Assembly: GCF_002980555.1 (NCBI RefSeq) | Contig: NZ_PVBT01000002.1 | Span: 496,001-560,000, forward strand | Length of the DNA stretch: 64,000 bases | Origin: Phyllobacterium myrsinacearum | GTDB taxonomy: Bacteria > Pseudomonadota > Alphaproteobacteria > Rhizobiales > Rhizobiaceae | Direction: 5' to 3' | Part shown: positions 25,556-34,728 of the stretch, piece by piece | How positions within the stretch are numbered: position 1 is the first letter of the stretch | Layout: each line of letters begins with the position of its first letter | Position numbers and translations under genes: made by a program | Notes under the pieces: model-generated | Told to the model about the DNA's origin: nothing | Seen by the model: only the letters and a program-made list of their open reading frames with translations | Database searches by the model: none

Positions 25556-26347
25556 ATGACGAGGGAAGTTGAATGGGCCCGCTTGACGGCCCCGGAACTG
25601 AAGGAGCGGGCAGGGCAGCCAAATGCGCTGGTGATCCTGCCGGTTGGCTCGCTCGAGCAGCACGGGCCCCATCTACCGGTCATCACCGATACCGCCAGCG
25701 CCGTTGCCGTGTCGCTTCAGGCGGCAAGGCTGGTTGCTGAGGAGATTCCGGTAACGGTTCTGCCCGGCCTCTGGCTTGGCATGAGCGAGCATCATTTTCC
25801 CTTCGGCGGCACGATCAGCCTCGATTATGCGGCCTATCGCGCCGTGCTGACGAGCATCGTCCGCTCCCTCAAGGTTCTGGGCTTCCAGAGGCTGCTCATC
25901 GTCAATGGCCATGGCGGCAACATCGATCCGCTGGCCGTTTCCGTGCGCGAGCTGGCGGTGGAATACGCCATGCCAATCGTTGCCACGACGCCGTGGATGC
26001 TTGCGCCGGAAAAGCTGGCCGCGGTCTTTGAGGTGGATGCGGGGCCGACCCACGCCTGCGAAGGGGAATCCTCGCTGATGCTGGCCATCGCCGGAGACAT
26101 GGTGAAGACACAGAAGTTTTCCGAAGCTGCGCAAAAACATGATGGCGCCATATCGGTTCCATCGGGGATTTCGCGCTTCTACGCCTTCCCGGAAAGGGCC
26201 CCCGTCACCGGCACCATGGGAGACCCGCGGTCGGCATCGGCAGAAAAGGGTGAGCGCTTCCTGCAAATTCAGGCGGACGAGCTTGTGTCGCTGATCCGCT
26301 CGGAGCAACTCTGGTCGAAGCCGCAGGCGGTCTGGGCCGCATCGTAA
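25556..26347 (+). CDS. Creatininase-family amidohydrolase
   Basis: A 263-residue metal-dependent amidohydrolase. Metal-ligand motifs of the creatininase fold are present: GSLEQHGPHLPVITD, LIVNGHGGNIDPLA and AGPTHACEGESSLM. The substrate is not implied by the family name; relatives act on creatinine and on formamide-type compounds. Here it lies between an M55 peptidase and a dipeptide-binding protein, suggesting a cyclic or amide-linked peptide derivative. GGGAG ends 10 nt before ATG 25556; in-frame ATGs at 25526 and 25547 are less well placed. Confidence 0.88.
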   Translation: MTREVEWARLTAPELKERAGQPNALVILPVGSLEQHGPHLPVITDTASAVAVSLQAARLVAEEIPVTVLPGLWLGMSEHHFPFGGTISLDYAAYRAVLTSIVRSLKVLGFQRLLIVNGHGGNIDPLAVSVRELAVEYAMPIVATTPWMLAPEKLAAVFEVDAGPTHACEGESSLMLAIAGDMVKTQKFSEAAQKHDGAISVPSGISRFYAFPERAPVTGTMGDPRSASAEKGERFLQIQADELVSLIRSEQLWSKPQAVWAAS

Positions 26348-26372
26348 TCCGGTTTGGTTTGCAAGGAAGACA

Positions 26373-26396
26373 GGCGGGGCGCGTCTAAGCCCCGCC
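26373..26396 (+). other. GC-rich hairpin between creatininase and dppA genes
   Basis: A perfect 8-bp stem, GGCGGGGC (26373-26380) with GCCCCGCC (26389-26396), with an 8-nt loop, followed by an A-rich run to the next ribosome site. It may end upstream transcription partly or protect the 5' end of the binding-protein mRNA. Confidence 0.5.
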
Positions 26397-26423
26397 CATA
26401 AAAACAAAAGAGGAGAACATCTG

Positions 26424-28043
26424 ATGAATTTCGGTATCGCCCAGCATTCCATCGCTCTTGCCTGCACCGCTTTGTCCCTCACGCTTTTCCCGGTCCTGGC
26501 AGCACCGGCCAGCGCCAAGACACTGGTCTATTGCTCGGAGGCCTCGCCTGAAGGGTTTGACCCGGCGCTTTATTCCACCAACAGCACCTGGGATGCCTCA
26601 TCGAAGCCGGTGTATAATCGGCTTGTGGAGTTTCAGAACGGAACAACCAATGTCCTTCCCGGTCTTGCCGAGAGCTGGACGATTTCCGATGACAAGCTCA
26701 CCTATACGTTCAAGCTTCGAAACAACGTAAAATTCCACACGACCGAGTATTTTACGCCCAGCCGCGACCTCAATGCTGACGATGTTGTTTTCTCGCTGCA
26801 GCGCCAGCTCGACAAGACCAGTCCCTGGCACACCTATATCACGGGCATCACCTGGGAAATGACAACCGCCATGGGCCTTCCCGACATGGTCAAGGAAATC
26901 AGCAAGGTCGACGACAAGACCGTTAAGATCGTTCTGTCGGCCCCCAGTGCTTCGGTGCTTGCCAACCTTGCCATGGACTTTGCATCGATCCTTTCCAAGG
27001 AATATGCCGATCATTTGCAGGCGGATGGAAAGATGACACAGCTCAACGAATTGCCGGTGGGGACCGGACCATATCAGTTCGTCAATTACCAGCAGGACTC
27101 CGTGGTCCGTTTCGCCGCCAATCCGGACTACTGGGACGGCAGACAGAAGATCGACGACCTGATTTTCTCCATTACCCTTGACCAGACGACACGGATACAG
27201 AAGCTGCGGGCAGGGGAGTGTCAGGTTGCCTCCTATCCGTCGCCCGCCGATGTCGCCGGGTTGAAAGCCGACAGCGAATTGAAGGTGCTGGAACAACCCG
27301 GCCTGAACGTCGCCTACCTCGCCTACAACACGCTTGTCCCGCCGTTCGACAAGGCCGAAGTGCGCAGGGCGTTGAACATGGCGATCAACAAGCAGGCCAT
27401 TGTCGATGCCGTATTCCAGGGCATGGGTCAGGTCGCCAAGAACCCGCTACCGCCTGCAGGCTGGGGTTACAATGATGCCGTCAACGACGATCCCTACGAT
27501 CCGGAAAAGGCAAAATCGATGCTTCAGGCTGCCGGCGTCGGCAATCTGGCGATGAAGGTCTGGGCAATGCCGGTCAGCCGCCCCTATATGCCCAATGCCC
27601 GCCGGGCCGCCGAATTGATCCAGGCCGATTTCGCCAGGGTTGGCGTGTCGGTCGAGATCGTTTCCTATGAATGGGGCGAATACCTCAAGAAGGCGCGCGA
27701 CAAGAACCGGGACGGAGCCGTCATTCTCGGCGGGACCAGCGACAATGGCGATCCGGATAACCTTTTGAGCTTCTTCTTCGGCTGTGCCGGTGTGGGTTCC
27801 AGCAACTACTCGAACTGGTGTTTCCAGCCGCTCGATTCACTTCTGCAAAAGGCACGGATTATTCCGGATCAGGCCGAACGCACCAAGCTCTATGAAGAAG
27901 CGCAGGTCATCATCAAGAGGGAGGCGCCGATTGCCGCCCTCGATCATTCGACGGTTGTCATGCCCATGTCGAAAAAAGTGTCCGGATATGTACTTGATCC
28001 CCTGGGTTCGCATCGTTTTGACGGTGTCGATCTGGCGGAATAG
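26424..28043 (+). CDS. dppA: Dipeptide-binding protein (DppA-like SBP family 5)
   Basis: A 539-residue periplasmic binding protein with a signal peptide ending near residue 32 (APASA-KTLVYCSEASPEG). It resembles E. coli DppA closely along its length: KTLVYCSE.SPEGF, YNRLVEF, LNADDVVFS, LAMDFASILSKEYAD, GTGPYQF, PGLNVAYLAYN, WGYND, YEWGEYLKKA and GDNGDPDN-like SDNGDPDN. It probably binds dipeptides and may share the permease/ATPase set at 19135-23055, since no other permease follows. GAGGAG precedes the ATG. Confidence 0.92.
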   Translation: MNFGIAQHSIALACTALSLTLFPVLAAPASAKTLVYCSEASPEGFDPALYSTNSTWDASSKPVYNRLVEFQNGTTNVLPGLAESWTISDDKLTYTFKLRNNVKFHTTEYFTPSRDLNADDVVFSLQRQLDKTSPWHTYITGITWEMTTAMGLPDMVKEISKVDDKTVKIVLSAPSASVLANLAMDFASILSKEYADHLQADGKMTQLNELPVGTGPYQFVNYQQDSVVRFAANPDYWDGRQKIDDLIFSITLDQTTRIQKLRAGECQVASYPSPADVAGLKADSELKVLEQPGLNVAYLAYNTLVPPFDKAEVRRALNMAINKQAIVDAVFQGMGQVAKNPLPPAGWGYNDAVNDDPYDPEKAKSMLQAAGVGNLAMKVWAMPVSRPYMPNARRAAELIQADFARVGVSVEIVSYEWGEYLKKARDKNRDGAVILGGTSDNGDPDNLLSFFFGCAGVGSSNYSNWCFQPLDSLLQKARIIPDQAERTKLYEEAQVIIKREAPIAALDHSTVVMPMSKKVSGYVLDPLGSHRFDGVDLAE

Positions 28044-28101
28044 CTGAAAGCACCGGCGCAGGGTCGATTTCGGTAAAAACCGCTTCAGTTTCCCCCCGGA
28101 T

Positions 28102-28818
28102 ATGGCTAGAGCACTTCCGGCCATAGGGGGAACTGGAGCGGTGGAATCACGACATATCGTTCAAGCACAGGGTGCCGCGGCCGTTCGAATCTATCGCATC
28201 CTGCTCGCACTTGCCGTTTTGATGGGTATTGGCATCGCCTATTTCGCCATCATACCGGCCACTCATGTCAGCCGGCTCCGGCTGACGGCCAACTTTTTCA
28301 GCTATTTCACCATCCAGACCAATACGCTTGTTTTTCTCGGCCTGATATTTTCACTGGCAGCACCAGCTTCCCGTCCGGGACAATGGGTGCAGCGTCCCCC
28401 TGTCAGGTCGGCGCTGTTGTCATACGTGGTCATGACCAGCATCATCTATGCCCTTGTCCTGCAGACCGCGTGGCGGCCAACCGGATGGCAGGCGCGCGGC
28501 GACCAGATTCTGCATTACGCCGTTCCGGTGCTTTACGCCATTGACTGGCTGTTCTGGGTCCGGCGCGGCGCGCTCTTGTGGCGCCATGCTTTGTGGTGGC
28601 TGCTTTTCCCGGCGGCTTATGCGGTCTACACCCTGATCCACGGTCATTTCTCCGGGTTCTATCCCTACCCGTTTATCGATGTTCCCGAAATCGGTCTCGG
28701 GGAAACCGTGGTGAACATGGCCTGGATGACCGCCGGTTTTCTCGGGCTGGGAACACTGGTCGTCACTATCGACCGGCTGATATGCAGATATGGTGCCCGC
28801 AAGGCACGAGCACTCTAA
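28102..28818 (+). CDS. Pr6Pr-family (FAR-17a/AIG1-like) membrane protein
   Basis: A protein of up to 238 residues with six hydrophobic helices. The conserved features of Pr6Pr membrane proteins are present: ANFFSYFTIQTNTLVFLGL near residue 65, LHYAVPVLYAIDWLFWV near 135 and LLFPAAYAVYTLIHGHFSG...YPYPFIDV near 175. The function is not established; FAR-17a/AIG1 relatives include fatty-acid-ester hydrolases, with Thr and His as key residues, and both residue types occur here. The start is uncertain: ATG 28102 lacks a ribosome site, while GTG 28141 follows GGGGG/GGAG. Converges with pepT. Confidence 0.78.
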   Translation: MARALPAIGGTGAVESRHIVQAQGAAAVRIYRILLALAVLMGIGIAYFAIIPATHVSRLRLTANFFSYFTIQTNTLVFLGLIFSLAAPASRPGQWVQRPPVRSALLSYVVMTSIIYALVLQTAWRPTGWQARGDQILHYAVPVLYAIDWLFWVRRGALLWRHALWWLLFPAAYAVYTLIHGHFSGFYPYPFIDVPEIGLGETVVNMAWMTAGFLGLGTLVVTIDRLICRYGARKARAL

Positions 28819-28830
28819 AGAAATTCTGCT

Positions 28831-30063
28831 CTAGGCCCGTTCTTCCCAGATCTTCGCAAGTTCGACCAGCGTCTTGACAGCCCTTTCCATATCCTGGCGG
28901 CTGACCCATTCGAGCGGCGAGTGGAAGGCGTGGCCGCCGGCAAAAATATTGGCGCATGGCAATCCCATGAACGACAGCCGCGAGCCATCGGTGCCGCCGC
29001 GGATGCTGCCGCGCACCGGCACCATGCCGGCCCGGCGAACCGCCTCAACCGCATTGTCGACGATCTCCGGATGCCGGTCGAGGACGGATTTCATGTTGCG
29101 GTACTGCTGTCTGACGGTGAACGTATGGGAAGATCCGGGATAACCGGCCATGACCTCCTTCACCAGCGCTTCGAGCATGGCTTCCTTGGCAGCAAGGCCA
29201 TCCTCGGTGAAATCGCGGATGATGAAGCTGAGCGCCGCCTTTTCCATCGAACCGGTGACGCCTGTCGGATGAATAAAACCCTCTTTGCCTTCCGTTGTCT
29301 CGGGCGCAATATCCCGCGGCAGCCGGTCGATGATGGCGCCGGCGATCTTGATGGCGTTTTCCATCTTGTCCTTGGCGAAACCCGGATGAATTGCGACACC
29401 TGAAATGGTGATGTCGACCCCGTCGGCCGAGAAACTCTCGTCCTCGATATGGCCTGCGGTTTCGCCGTCGACGGTATAGGCGAACCGCGCGCCAAGCTTG
29501 GCCACATCCACCTTGTCGACGCCGCGCCCGATTTCCTCGTCCACGGTGAGCAGCAGCTTGATCGTGCCGTGGCGGATATCCGGGTTGTCGACAAGGAACT
29601 GTGCCGCCGTGATGATCTCTGCCAATCCCGCCTTGTCGTCGGCACCGAGAAGGGTGGTTCCGTCTGTCGTGATGATGTCATTGCCGATCTGGTCGAGCAG
29701 GACCGGATTGTCACTGACGCGAATGACCTGCTGCGGGTCGCCGGTCAGCTGTATGTCGCCGCCGCCATAGTTCTGCAGAATGCGCGGCTTGACGTTTGTG
29801 CCGGTAAAATCGGGCGCCGTGTCCATGTGCGAGCAGAAGCAGATGACCGGCACCGGCCTGTCGACATTGGACGGGATCGTTGCGTGGACATAGCCGTGCT
29901 CGTCCATATGCGCATCCGATAGGCCGATGGCGAGCAATTCCGCGACCAGCACATGGCCGAGATTCTTCTGCTTCTCGGTAGATGGTTGCGCCGGGGATTG
30001 CGGGTCCGATTGGGTGTCGATGACGACGTAGCGAAGGAAACGATCGGTAACGGTGTCAGTCAT
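28831..30063 (-). CDS. pepT: Peptidase T (tripeptide aminopeptidase)
   Basis: A 410-residue M20-family zinc peptidase that releases the N-terminal residue of tripeptides. Motifs are CFCSHMDTAPDF (metal His/Asp), GADDKAGLAEI (bridging Asp), TVDEEIGRGVDK (catalytic Glu pair) and IHPGFAKDKMENAIKIA in the lid domain, and SIRGGTDGSRLSFMG. ATG 30063 has GGAG upstream and gives normal length; the frame extension to 30210 is unsupported. It completes the peptide-catabolic block. Confidence 0.95.
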   Translation of the reverse strand: MTDTVTDRFLRYVVIDTQSDPQSPAQPSTEKQKNLGHVLVAELLAIGLSDAHMDEHGYVHATIPSNVDRPVPVICFCSHMDTAPDFTGTNVKPRILQNYGGGDIQLTGDPQQVIRVSDNPVLLDQIGNDIITTDGTTLLGADDKAGLAEIITAAQFLVDNPDIRHGTIKLLLTVDEEIGRGVDKVDVAKLGARFAYTVDGETAGHIEDESFSADGVDITISGVAIHPGFAKDKMENAIKIAGAIIDRLPRDIAPETTEGKEGFIHPTGVTGSMEKAALSFIIRDFTEDGLAAKEAMLEALVKEVMAGYPGSSHTFTVRQQYRNMKSVLDRHPEIVDNAVEAVRRAGMVPVRGSIRGGTDGSRLSFMGLPCANIFAGGHAFHSPLEWVSRQDMERAVKTLVELAKIWEERA

Positions 30064-30212
30064 GGGCTCAGCTCCAATCTTTGCATGCCAGCGATGTACT
30101 GCTGTAACTCTTGGCACCGGAGTCGTGAATAGATTTTTGCCTTGCTCCCCGCTTTTTCCCGTTGACCAGTTGGCACGCGCATCGGGACCGGGCGAAAGCG
30201 GACAGGACAAAC

Positions 30213-33200
30213 CTATTCGGCCTGCGGCGCGGGCACCTTTGTTTGCGCCGGCTTGCGCTCGAACAGTTTCATGACGAACACAAAGAAAACAGGCACAAAG
30301 AAGACGGCAAGAACCGTGGCCGAGACCATGCCGCCGAAGACGCCGGTTCCCAAAGCGTGCTGCGTTTCGGCACTGGCTCCGCGCGCGACCATCAGCGGGA
30401 CAACGCCAAGCGCAAAGGCAAGCGACGTCATCAGAATTGGCCGCAGCCGGAGGCTGGCCGCTTCGGTGACCGCCTCGCGCAGACCCGCGCCCTGTGCACG
30501 CAGCATTTTTGCAAATTCCACGATCAGAATGGCGTTCTTGGCGGACAGGCCGATGATGGTGACCAGCCCGACCTTGAAGAAGACGTCATTGGGCATTCCC
30601 CGCAACTGAACCGCCAGCACTGCACCGATGATACCGAGCGGAACGACCAGCATGACGGAGAGCGGGATCGACCAGCTTTCATAGAGCGCCGCCAGCACCA
30701 GGAAGACCACCAGCATCGACAGTGCAAGCAGGATCGGCGCCTGGGACCCGGATTGCCGTTCCTCCAGGGATTGACCTGTCCATTCCACGGCAAAGCCGGG
30801 GGGAAGCTGGGCGGCCAGCCGGTCCATTTCAGCCATGGCCGTGCCGCTGGAAACGCCGGGCGCGGCATTTCCGGCAATGCGGACGGCGGGAAAGCCGTTG
30901 TAACGGACGAGCTGCAGCGGACTGGCTGTCCAGACGGGGGTGACGACTTCCGACAGTGAAACCATGCCGCCTGCGGTGTTGCGGACATAAAGCTTCAGGA
31001 CATCCTCGACCTGCATGCGCGTGGGGGCATCCGCCTGGATGATAACCTGCTGCAGCCGGCCGTTGTTGGGGAAGTCGTTGACATAGGAGGAGCCCATGGC
31101 AATCGACAATGTGTCGCTGATTGCCGAAAAGGGCACGCCAAGCGCATCCGCCTTCTGCCGGTCGATATTCAATTTCACGCTTGGGCCATCGGGCAGGCCT
31201 TCCGGATACACACCAGCGACGAGTTTGCTCTGGGCGGCGAGTGCCAGCAGTTTGGCAAGCGCCGCTTTGAGCGCCTCCGGGCTGCGGTTCGAGCGGTCCT
31301 GCAGCCGAAGCGAAAAGCCTGAGGTGGTGCCAAGTTCTTCGATCGCCGGAGGCTTGACCACCATGACCGTTCCCTCGCGTGTTCCCGCCATGGCCTCGGT
31401 GGCGGCTTTTACCTCGTCGTCAATGGTCGCGCCGTTGCGGTCCGACCAGTCCTTCAAGGTCGAAAAGGAAAGTGCTGCGTTCGGTCCTGAGCCGTTGAAT
31501 CCGAATCCGAGAATGGAAAGATTGTCCCGGATTGCCGGGCGGGATGCGGCATGCCTGTCGTAGGTTTCCACAAGTGCCAGGGTGCGCTCGGCCGTTGCAT
31601 CGGCAGGCAGCGAGAACGACGCCATGAAATTACCCTGGTCTTCTTCGGGCAGGAATGACGAGGGCAGCTGCATGAAGCTGTAGGCCAGCGCGGCAAGGAT
31701 GACCGCGTACAGCACCATCATGCGGCCGGTGCGCTTGACAAGGCCGGCAACCGATCCGCGGTAGCGGTTGGTGAGCCGGTCAAACATGCGGTTGAACCAG
31801 CCGAAGAAGCCCTTCCTGTCGTGGTGCGCCGGATCGACCGGCTTCAGCAGCGTTGCGCACAGGGCCGGGGTCAGCGTCAGAGCCAGGAAAGCCGAGAACA
31901 GGATCGACACGGCGATCGAGAGCGTGAACTGCCTGTAGATCGCGCCGACGGAGCCGCTGGTCAGTCCCATCGGGATAAAGACCGCCGACAGGACCAGGGT
32001 AATGCCGATCACGGCGCCGGTGATTTCCCGCATCGCCTTCTGCGTCGCTTCCTTGGGCGGCAATCCTTCTTTGGCCATGATGCGCTCGACATTCTCCACG
32101 ACGACGATGGCGTCGTCGACGATGATGCCGATTGCCAGAACCATGCCGAACATGGTCAGGACGTTGATGGAAAAACCGGCGACGAGCATGATGGCGAAGG
32201 TGCCAAGCAGGGCAATCGGCGCGACGATGGCCGGGATGAGCGTGTAGCGAATATTCTGCAGAAACAGAAACATGACCAGGAAAACCAGAACCATCGCTTC
32301 AACAAGCGTGTTCACCACTTTCTCGATCGAAATCTTGACGAACGGCGCCGTGTCGTAGGGAATGGAGTAGGTCATTCCCTCCGGCATGACCGGTGCGAGT
32401 TCGGCCAGGCGAAGACGGACGGCATCGGCCGTGCGCACGGCATTGGCGCCGGGCGAGAGCTGAACGGCGGCGGCAGAAGCGGGCTGGCCGTTGGCGCGGG
32501 TCGAGAACGACAGATTCTGGGCCCCCAGTTCCACGCGGGCAACGTCACGCATCAGCAGCTTGGAGCCGTTGGATTCCGAGCGCAGGACAATGGCGGCAAA
32601 CTGTTCCGGCGTCGTCAATTGCCCCTGCACGGTCAGCGGCACCGTTACCTTCTGTCCCGGCACCGTTGGCGCGTCGCCGACGCGGCCCGGTGCAATCTGC
32701 ATGTTCTGGGTCTGAATTGCCGCGGTGATGTCGGCCATGGTCAGATTGAAGGAAATGAGCTTCGAGGGGTCGACCCATATGCGCATGGCATGTTCGGTGC
32801 TGAACGCCTGCACCCGGCCGACGCCGTGAATGCGCTTCAACTCCTCGACGATGTTGCGGCTCATATAGTCGCCAAGCTCGAGTTCGTTGTACCGGCCGTC
32901 CTTCGAATTCAGACTGACGATCATGAGGAAGCCCGAGGAGGAGGATTCCACGGTCACGCCCGTCTGACGCACGGCCTGCGGAAGCCGCGCCTCGACAGCC
33001 TTCAGGCGGTTCTGCACGTCGACCTGGGCAAGCTCCGGATCCGTGCCCGCCGTAAACGTCGCGGTGATGCTGGCGCTGCCTGATGTATCGGCTGACGATT
33101 CGAAGTAGAGCAGGTTTTTCACGCTCGACAGTTCGCGCTCGATCAGTCCGACGACGCTGTCATTGATGGTCTGTGGTGTGGCGCCCGTATAAGTGGCGCT

Positions 33201-33335
33201 GATGCTCACGCTTGGCGGCGCTATCGTCGGAAAACGGGCGACCGGCAGTTGCGGAATGGCGATGACGCCGAACAGGATGATGAAAATCGCGATGACCCAG
33301 GCAAAGATCGGGCGATTGATGAAAAACTGAGCCAT
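30213..33335 (-). CDS. RND efflux pump inner-membrane subunit (HAE1 family)
   Basis: A 1040-residue AcrB/MexB-type proton-driven pump. The N-terminus AQFFINRPIFAWVIAIFI is canonical. Helix 4 carries the paired Asp of proton translocation in IGIIVDDAIVVVENVERI, and helix 10 carries the Lys in GLSAKNAILIVEFAKM. Both large periplasmic porter/docking regions are present. ATG 33335 is used; the frame opens two codons earlier at TTG. It is directly below its adaptor gene (18 bases), forming the last gene of a long exporter block. Confidence 0.96.
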   Translation of the reverse strand: MAQFFINRPIFAWVIAIFIILFGVIAIPQLPVARFPTIAPPSVSISATYTGATPQTINDSVVGLIERELSSVKNLLYFESSADTSGSASITATFTAGTDPELAQVDVQNRLKAVEARLPQAVRQTGVTVESSSSGFLMIVSLNSKDGRYNELELGDYMSRNIVEELKRIHGVGRVQAFSTEHAMRIWVDPSKLISFNLTMADITAAIQTQNMQIAPGRVGDAPTVPGQKVTVPLTVQGQLTTPEQFAAIVLRSESNGSKLLMRDVARVELGAQNLSFSTRANGQPASAAAVQLSPGANAVRTADAVRLRLAELAPVMPEGMTYSIPYDTAPFVKISIEKVVNTLVEAMVLVFLVMFLFLQNIRYTLIPAIVAPIALLGTFAIMLVAGFSINVLTMFGMVLAIGIIVDDAIVVVENVERIMAKEGLPPKEATQKAMREITGAVIGITLVLSAVFIPMGLTSGSVGAIYRQFTLSIAVSILFSAFLALTLTPALCATLLKPVDPAHHDRKGFFGWFNRMFDRLTNRYRGSVAGLVKRTGRMMVLYAVILAALAYSFMQLPSSFLPEEDQGNFMASFSLPADATAERTLALVETYDRHAASRPAIRDNLSILGFGFNGSGPNAALSFSTLKDWSDRNGATIDDEVKAATEAMAGTREGTVMVVKPPAIEELGTTSGFSLRLQDRSNRSPEALKAALAKLLALAAQSKLVAGVYPEGLPDGPSVKLNIDRQKADALGVPFSAISDTLSIAMGSSYVNDFPNNGRLQQVIIQADAPTRMQVEDVLKLYVRNTAGGMVSLSEVVTPVWTASPLQLVRYNGFPAVRIAGNAAPGVSSGTAMAEMDRLAAQLPPGFAVEWTGQSLEERQSGSQAPILLALSMLVVFLVLAALYESWSIPLSVMLVVPLGIIGAVLAVQLRGMPNDVFFKVGLVTIIGLSAKNAILIVEFAKMLRAQGAGLREAVTEAASLRLRPILMTSLAFALGVVPLMVARGASAETQHALGTGVFGGMVSATVLAVFFVPVFFVFVMKLFERKPAQTKVPAPQAE

Positions 33336-33353
33336 GACCAAACTTTCCCGTAG

Positions 33354-34544
33354 TCAGCGCTGAACGGTCGCGGATGGCAGCTCATAGGCGACGGTCTTGA
33401 GCGCGACGCCTTCCTGAATCCGGTCCTGTCCTTCGACGACGATGGTTTCACCCGCTTTGAGCCCGCTGGTGATGACGTACTGGCCGTTCACGACGTCGCC
33501 GAGTTGCACCTGGCGCACCTGCACCTGCTTGGCATCATTGATGACCTGAAGCTGCGGGCGGCCCGAGCCGTCCCGCACCACGGCCTGTTGCGGCACCAGG
33601 AGGGCGGCGGGCTTGTTGCCGCGCGGCAAACGCGTGCGGACATACATGCCGGGCAGGAGCACGCGGTCGCGATTGTCGACGAGCACGCGCACCATGACGT
33701 TGCCGGTGCCCGGATCAACGCTGATATCGGAAAAGAGCGCGCGGCCGGTGACCGGATAGGGCGTACCGTTCGCGGCAAGGATGACAACGGGCACTTTGGA
33801 CGCGTCCTCGAGTTCGCCTGACCTTGCGGCCGCGCGAATGACATCCAGCTGTGCCGCAGGCTGGCGGACATCGACATAGACCTGGTCGATCTGCTGGATG
33901 GTTGCCATGGGTTTGGCATCCGTGGGGCTGACAAGCGCCCCTTCGGTTACCAGCTCCTGACCGATGCGGCCGGGAATGGGGGCTTTGACTGAAGCAAAGT
34001 TGTAGTCGAGGCGGCGGCGTTCCAGCGCGGCGCGGGCACCGGCGACATCCGCCTTGGCACCGGCCTGCTGGGCAACGGCGTCTTCATAGCTCTGCGGACT
34101 GATCGCCTTGCTCGCGATGAGGCTGCGTGCCCGTTCGACCTGCGCTTCAGTCCGGACAAGTGTTGCTTCAGCGCGCTGCAGAGCGGCATCGGCGCTGTCG
34201 ACGTCCGCCTTGAAGGGCGCCGCATTGATCTGGAACAATGGTTGGCCGGCCACGACCTCCGAGCCCTGTTCGAACATGCGTTTTTCGATGATGCCGCCGA
34301 CCTGGGGACGAATCTCCGCGGTCCGGAATGCCGAGACACGGCCGGGCAGTTCATCGGCGATTGTAACGGCAGCCGGGTTGATCTGCATGACCGATACGGT
34401 GGCCGATGGCGCGGCGTCGTTCGGCGCGGTTTCGGCAGCGGTATTCCTGCCGCAGGCGGCAAGACTTGCTGCAACAACAACGGCAAAGACGATCTTTGCC
34501 CCCTGGCGGCAAAGGGGGGAAAACATTTGAATGGGGAACAACAT
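33354..34544 (-). CDS. RND efflux periplasmic adaptor lipoprotein (MexA-type)
   Basis: A 396-residue membrane-fusion protein. The signal peptide ends in a lipobox LAAC (about residue 31), so it should be lipid-anchored in the periplasm. Adaptor features are IRPQVGGIIEKRMFEQGSEV (first lipoyl half), a helical hairpin, APIPGRIGQELVTEGALV (second lipoyl half) and beta-barrel/membrane-proximal domains. ATG 34544 lies in a leader whose sequence is duplicated before the outer-membrane factor gene. It works with the adjacent RND pump. Confidence 0.93.
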   Translation of the reverse strand: MLFPIQMFSPLCRQGAKIVFAVVVAASLAACGRNTAAETAPNDAAPSATVSVMQINPAAVTIADELPGRVSAFRTAEIRPQVGGIIEKRMFEQGSEVVAGQPLFQINAAPFKADVDSADAALQRAEATLVRTEAQVERARSLIASKAISPQSYEDAVAQQAGAKADVAGARAALERRRLDYNFASVKAPIPGRIGQELVTEGALVSPTDAKPMATIQQIDQVYVDVRQPAAQLDVIRAAARSGELEDASKVPVVILAANGTPYPVTGRALFSDISVDPGTGNVMVRVLVDNRDRVLLPGMYVRTRLPRGNKPAALLVPQQAVVRDGSGRPQLQVINDAKQVQVRQVQLGDVVNGQYVITSGLKAGETIVVEGQDRIQEGVALKTVAYELPSATVQR

Positions 34545-34690
34545 CAGATCTCGCGCGCATATACCTGTTTGAAAAGGCCAGTGTTCAGGGAACAGCTGGC
34601 ATGATGGAGAGCAAGGAAGCGATCATTCCTCGCCATCGATCGTGACGTTGCATTTGCAGGCATTGCTTCTCACATCCTATTGAGCCGGCA
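34545..34690 (-). promoter_or_regulatory. Duplicated leader/promoter, copy A (RND adaptor)
   Basis: The upstream region of the RND adaptor matches that of the outer-membrane factor (39000-39185). The best block, GCAGGCATTGCTTCTCACAT at 34656-34675, is identical in both copies inside a 34-base match (34647-34680). A small hairpin GGAA-gcgatca-TTCC (34615-34629) has a structural counterpart in copy B. The start-proximal GAGATCTGATGTTG corresponds to GAGATTTGATATTG in copy B. Confidence 0.7.
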
Positions 34691-34728
34691 CCTTTTCATG
34701 TCTGGGTTACCTGAACATGATGCAGTCA

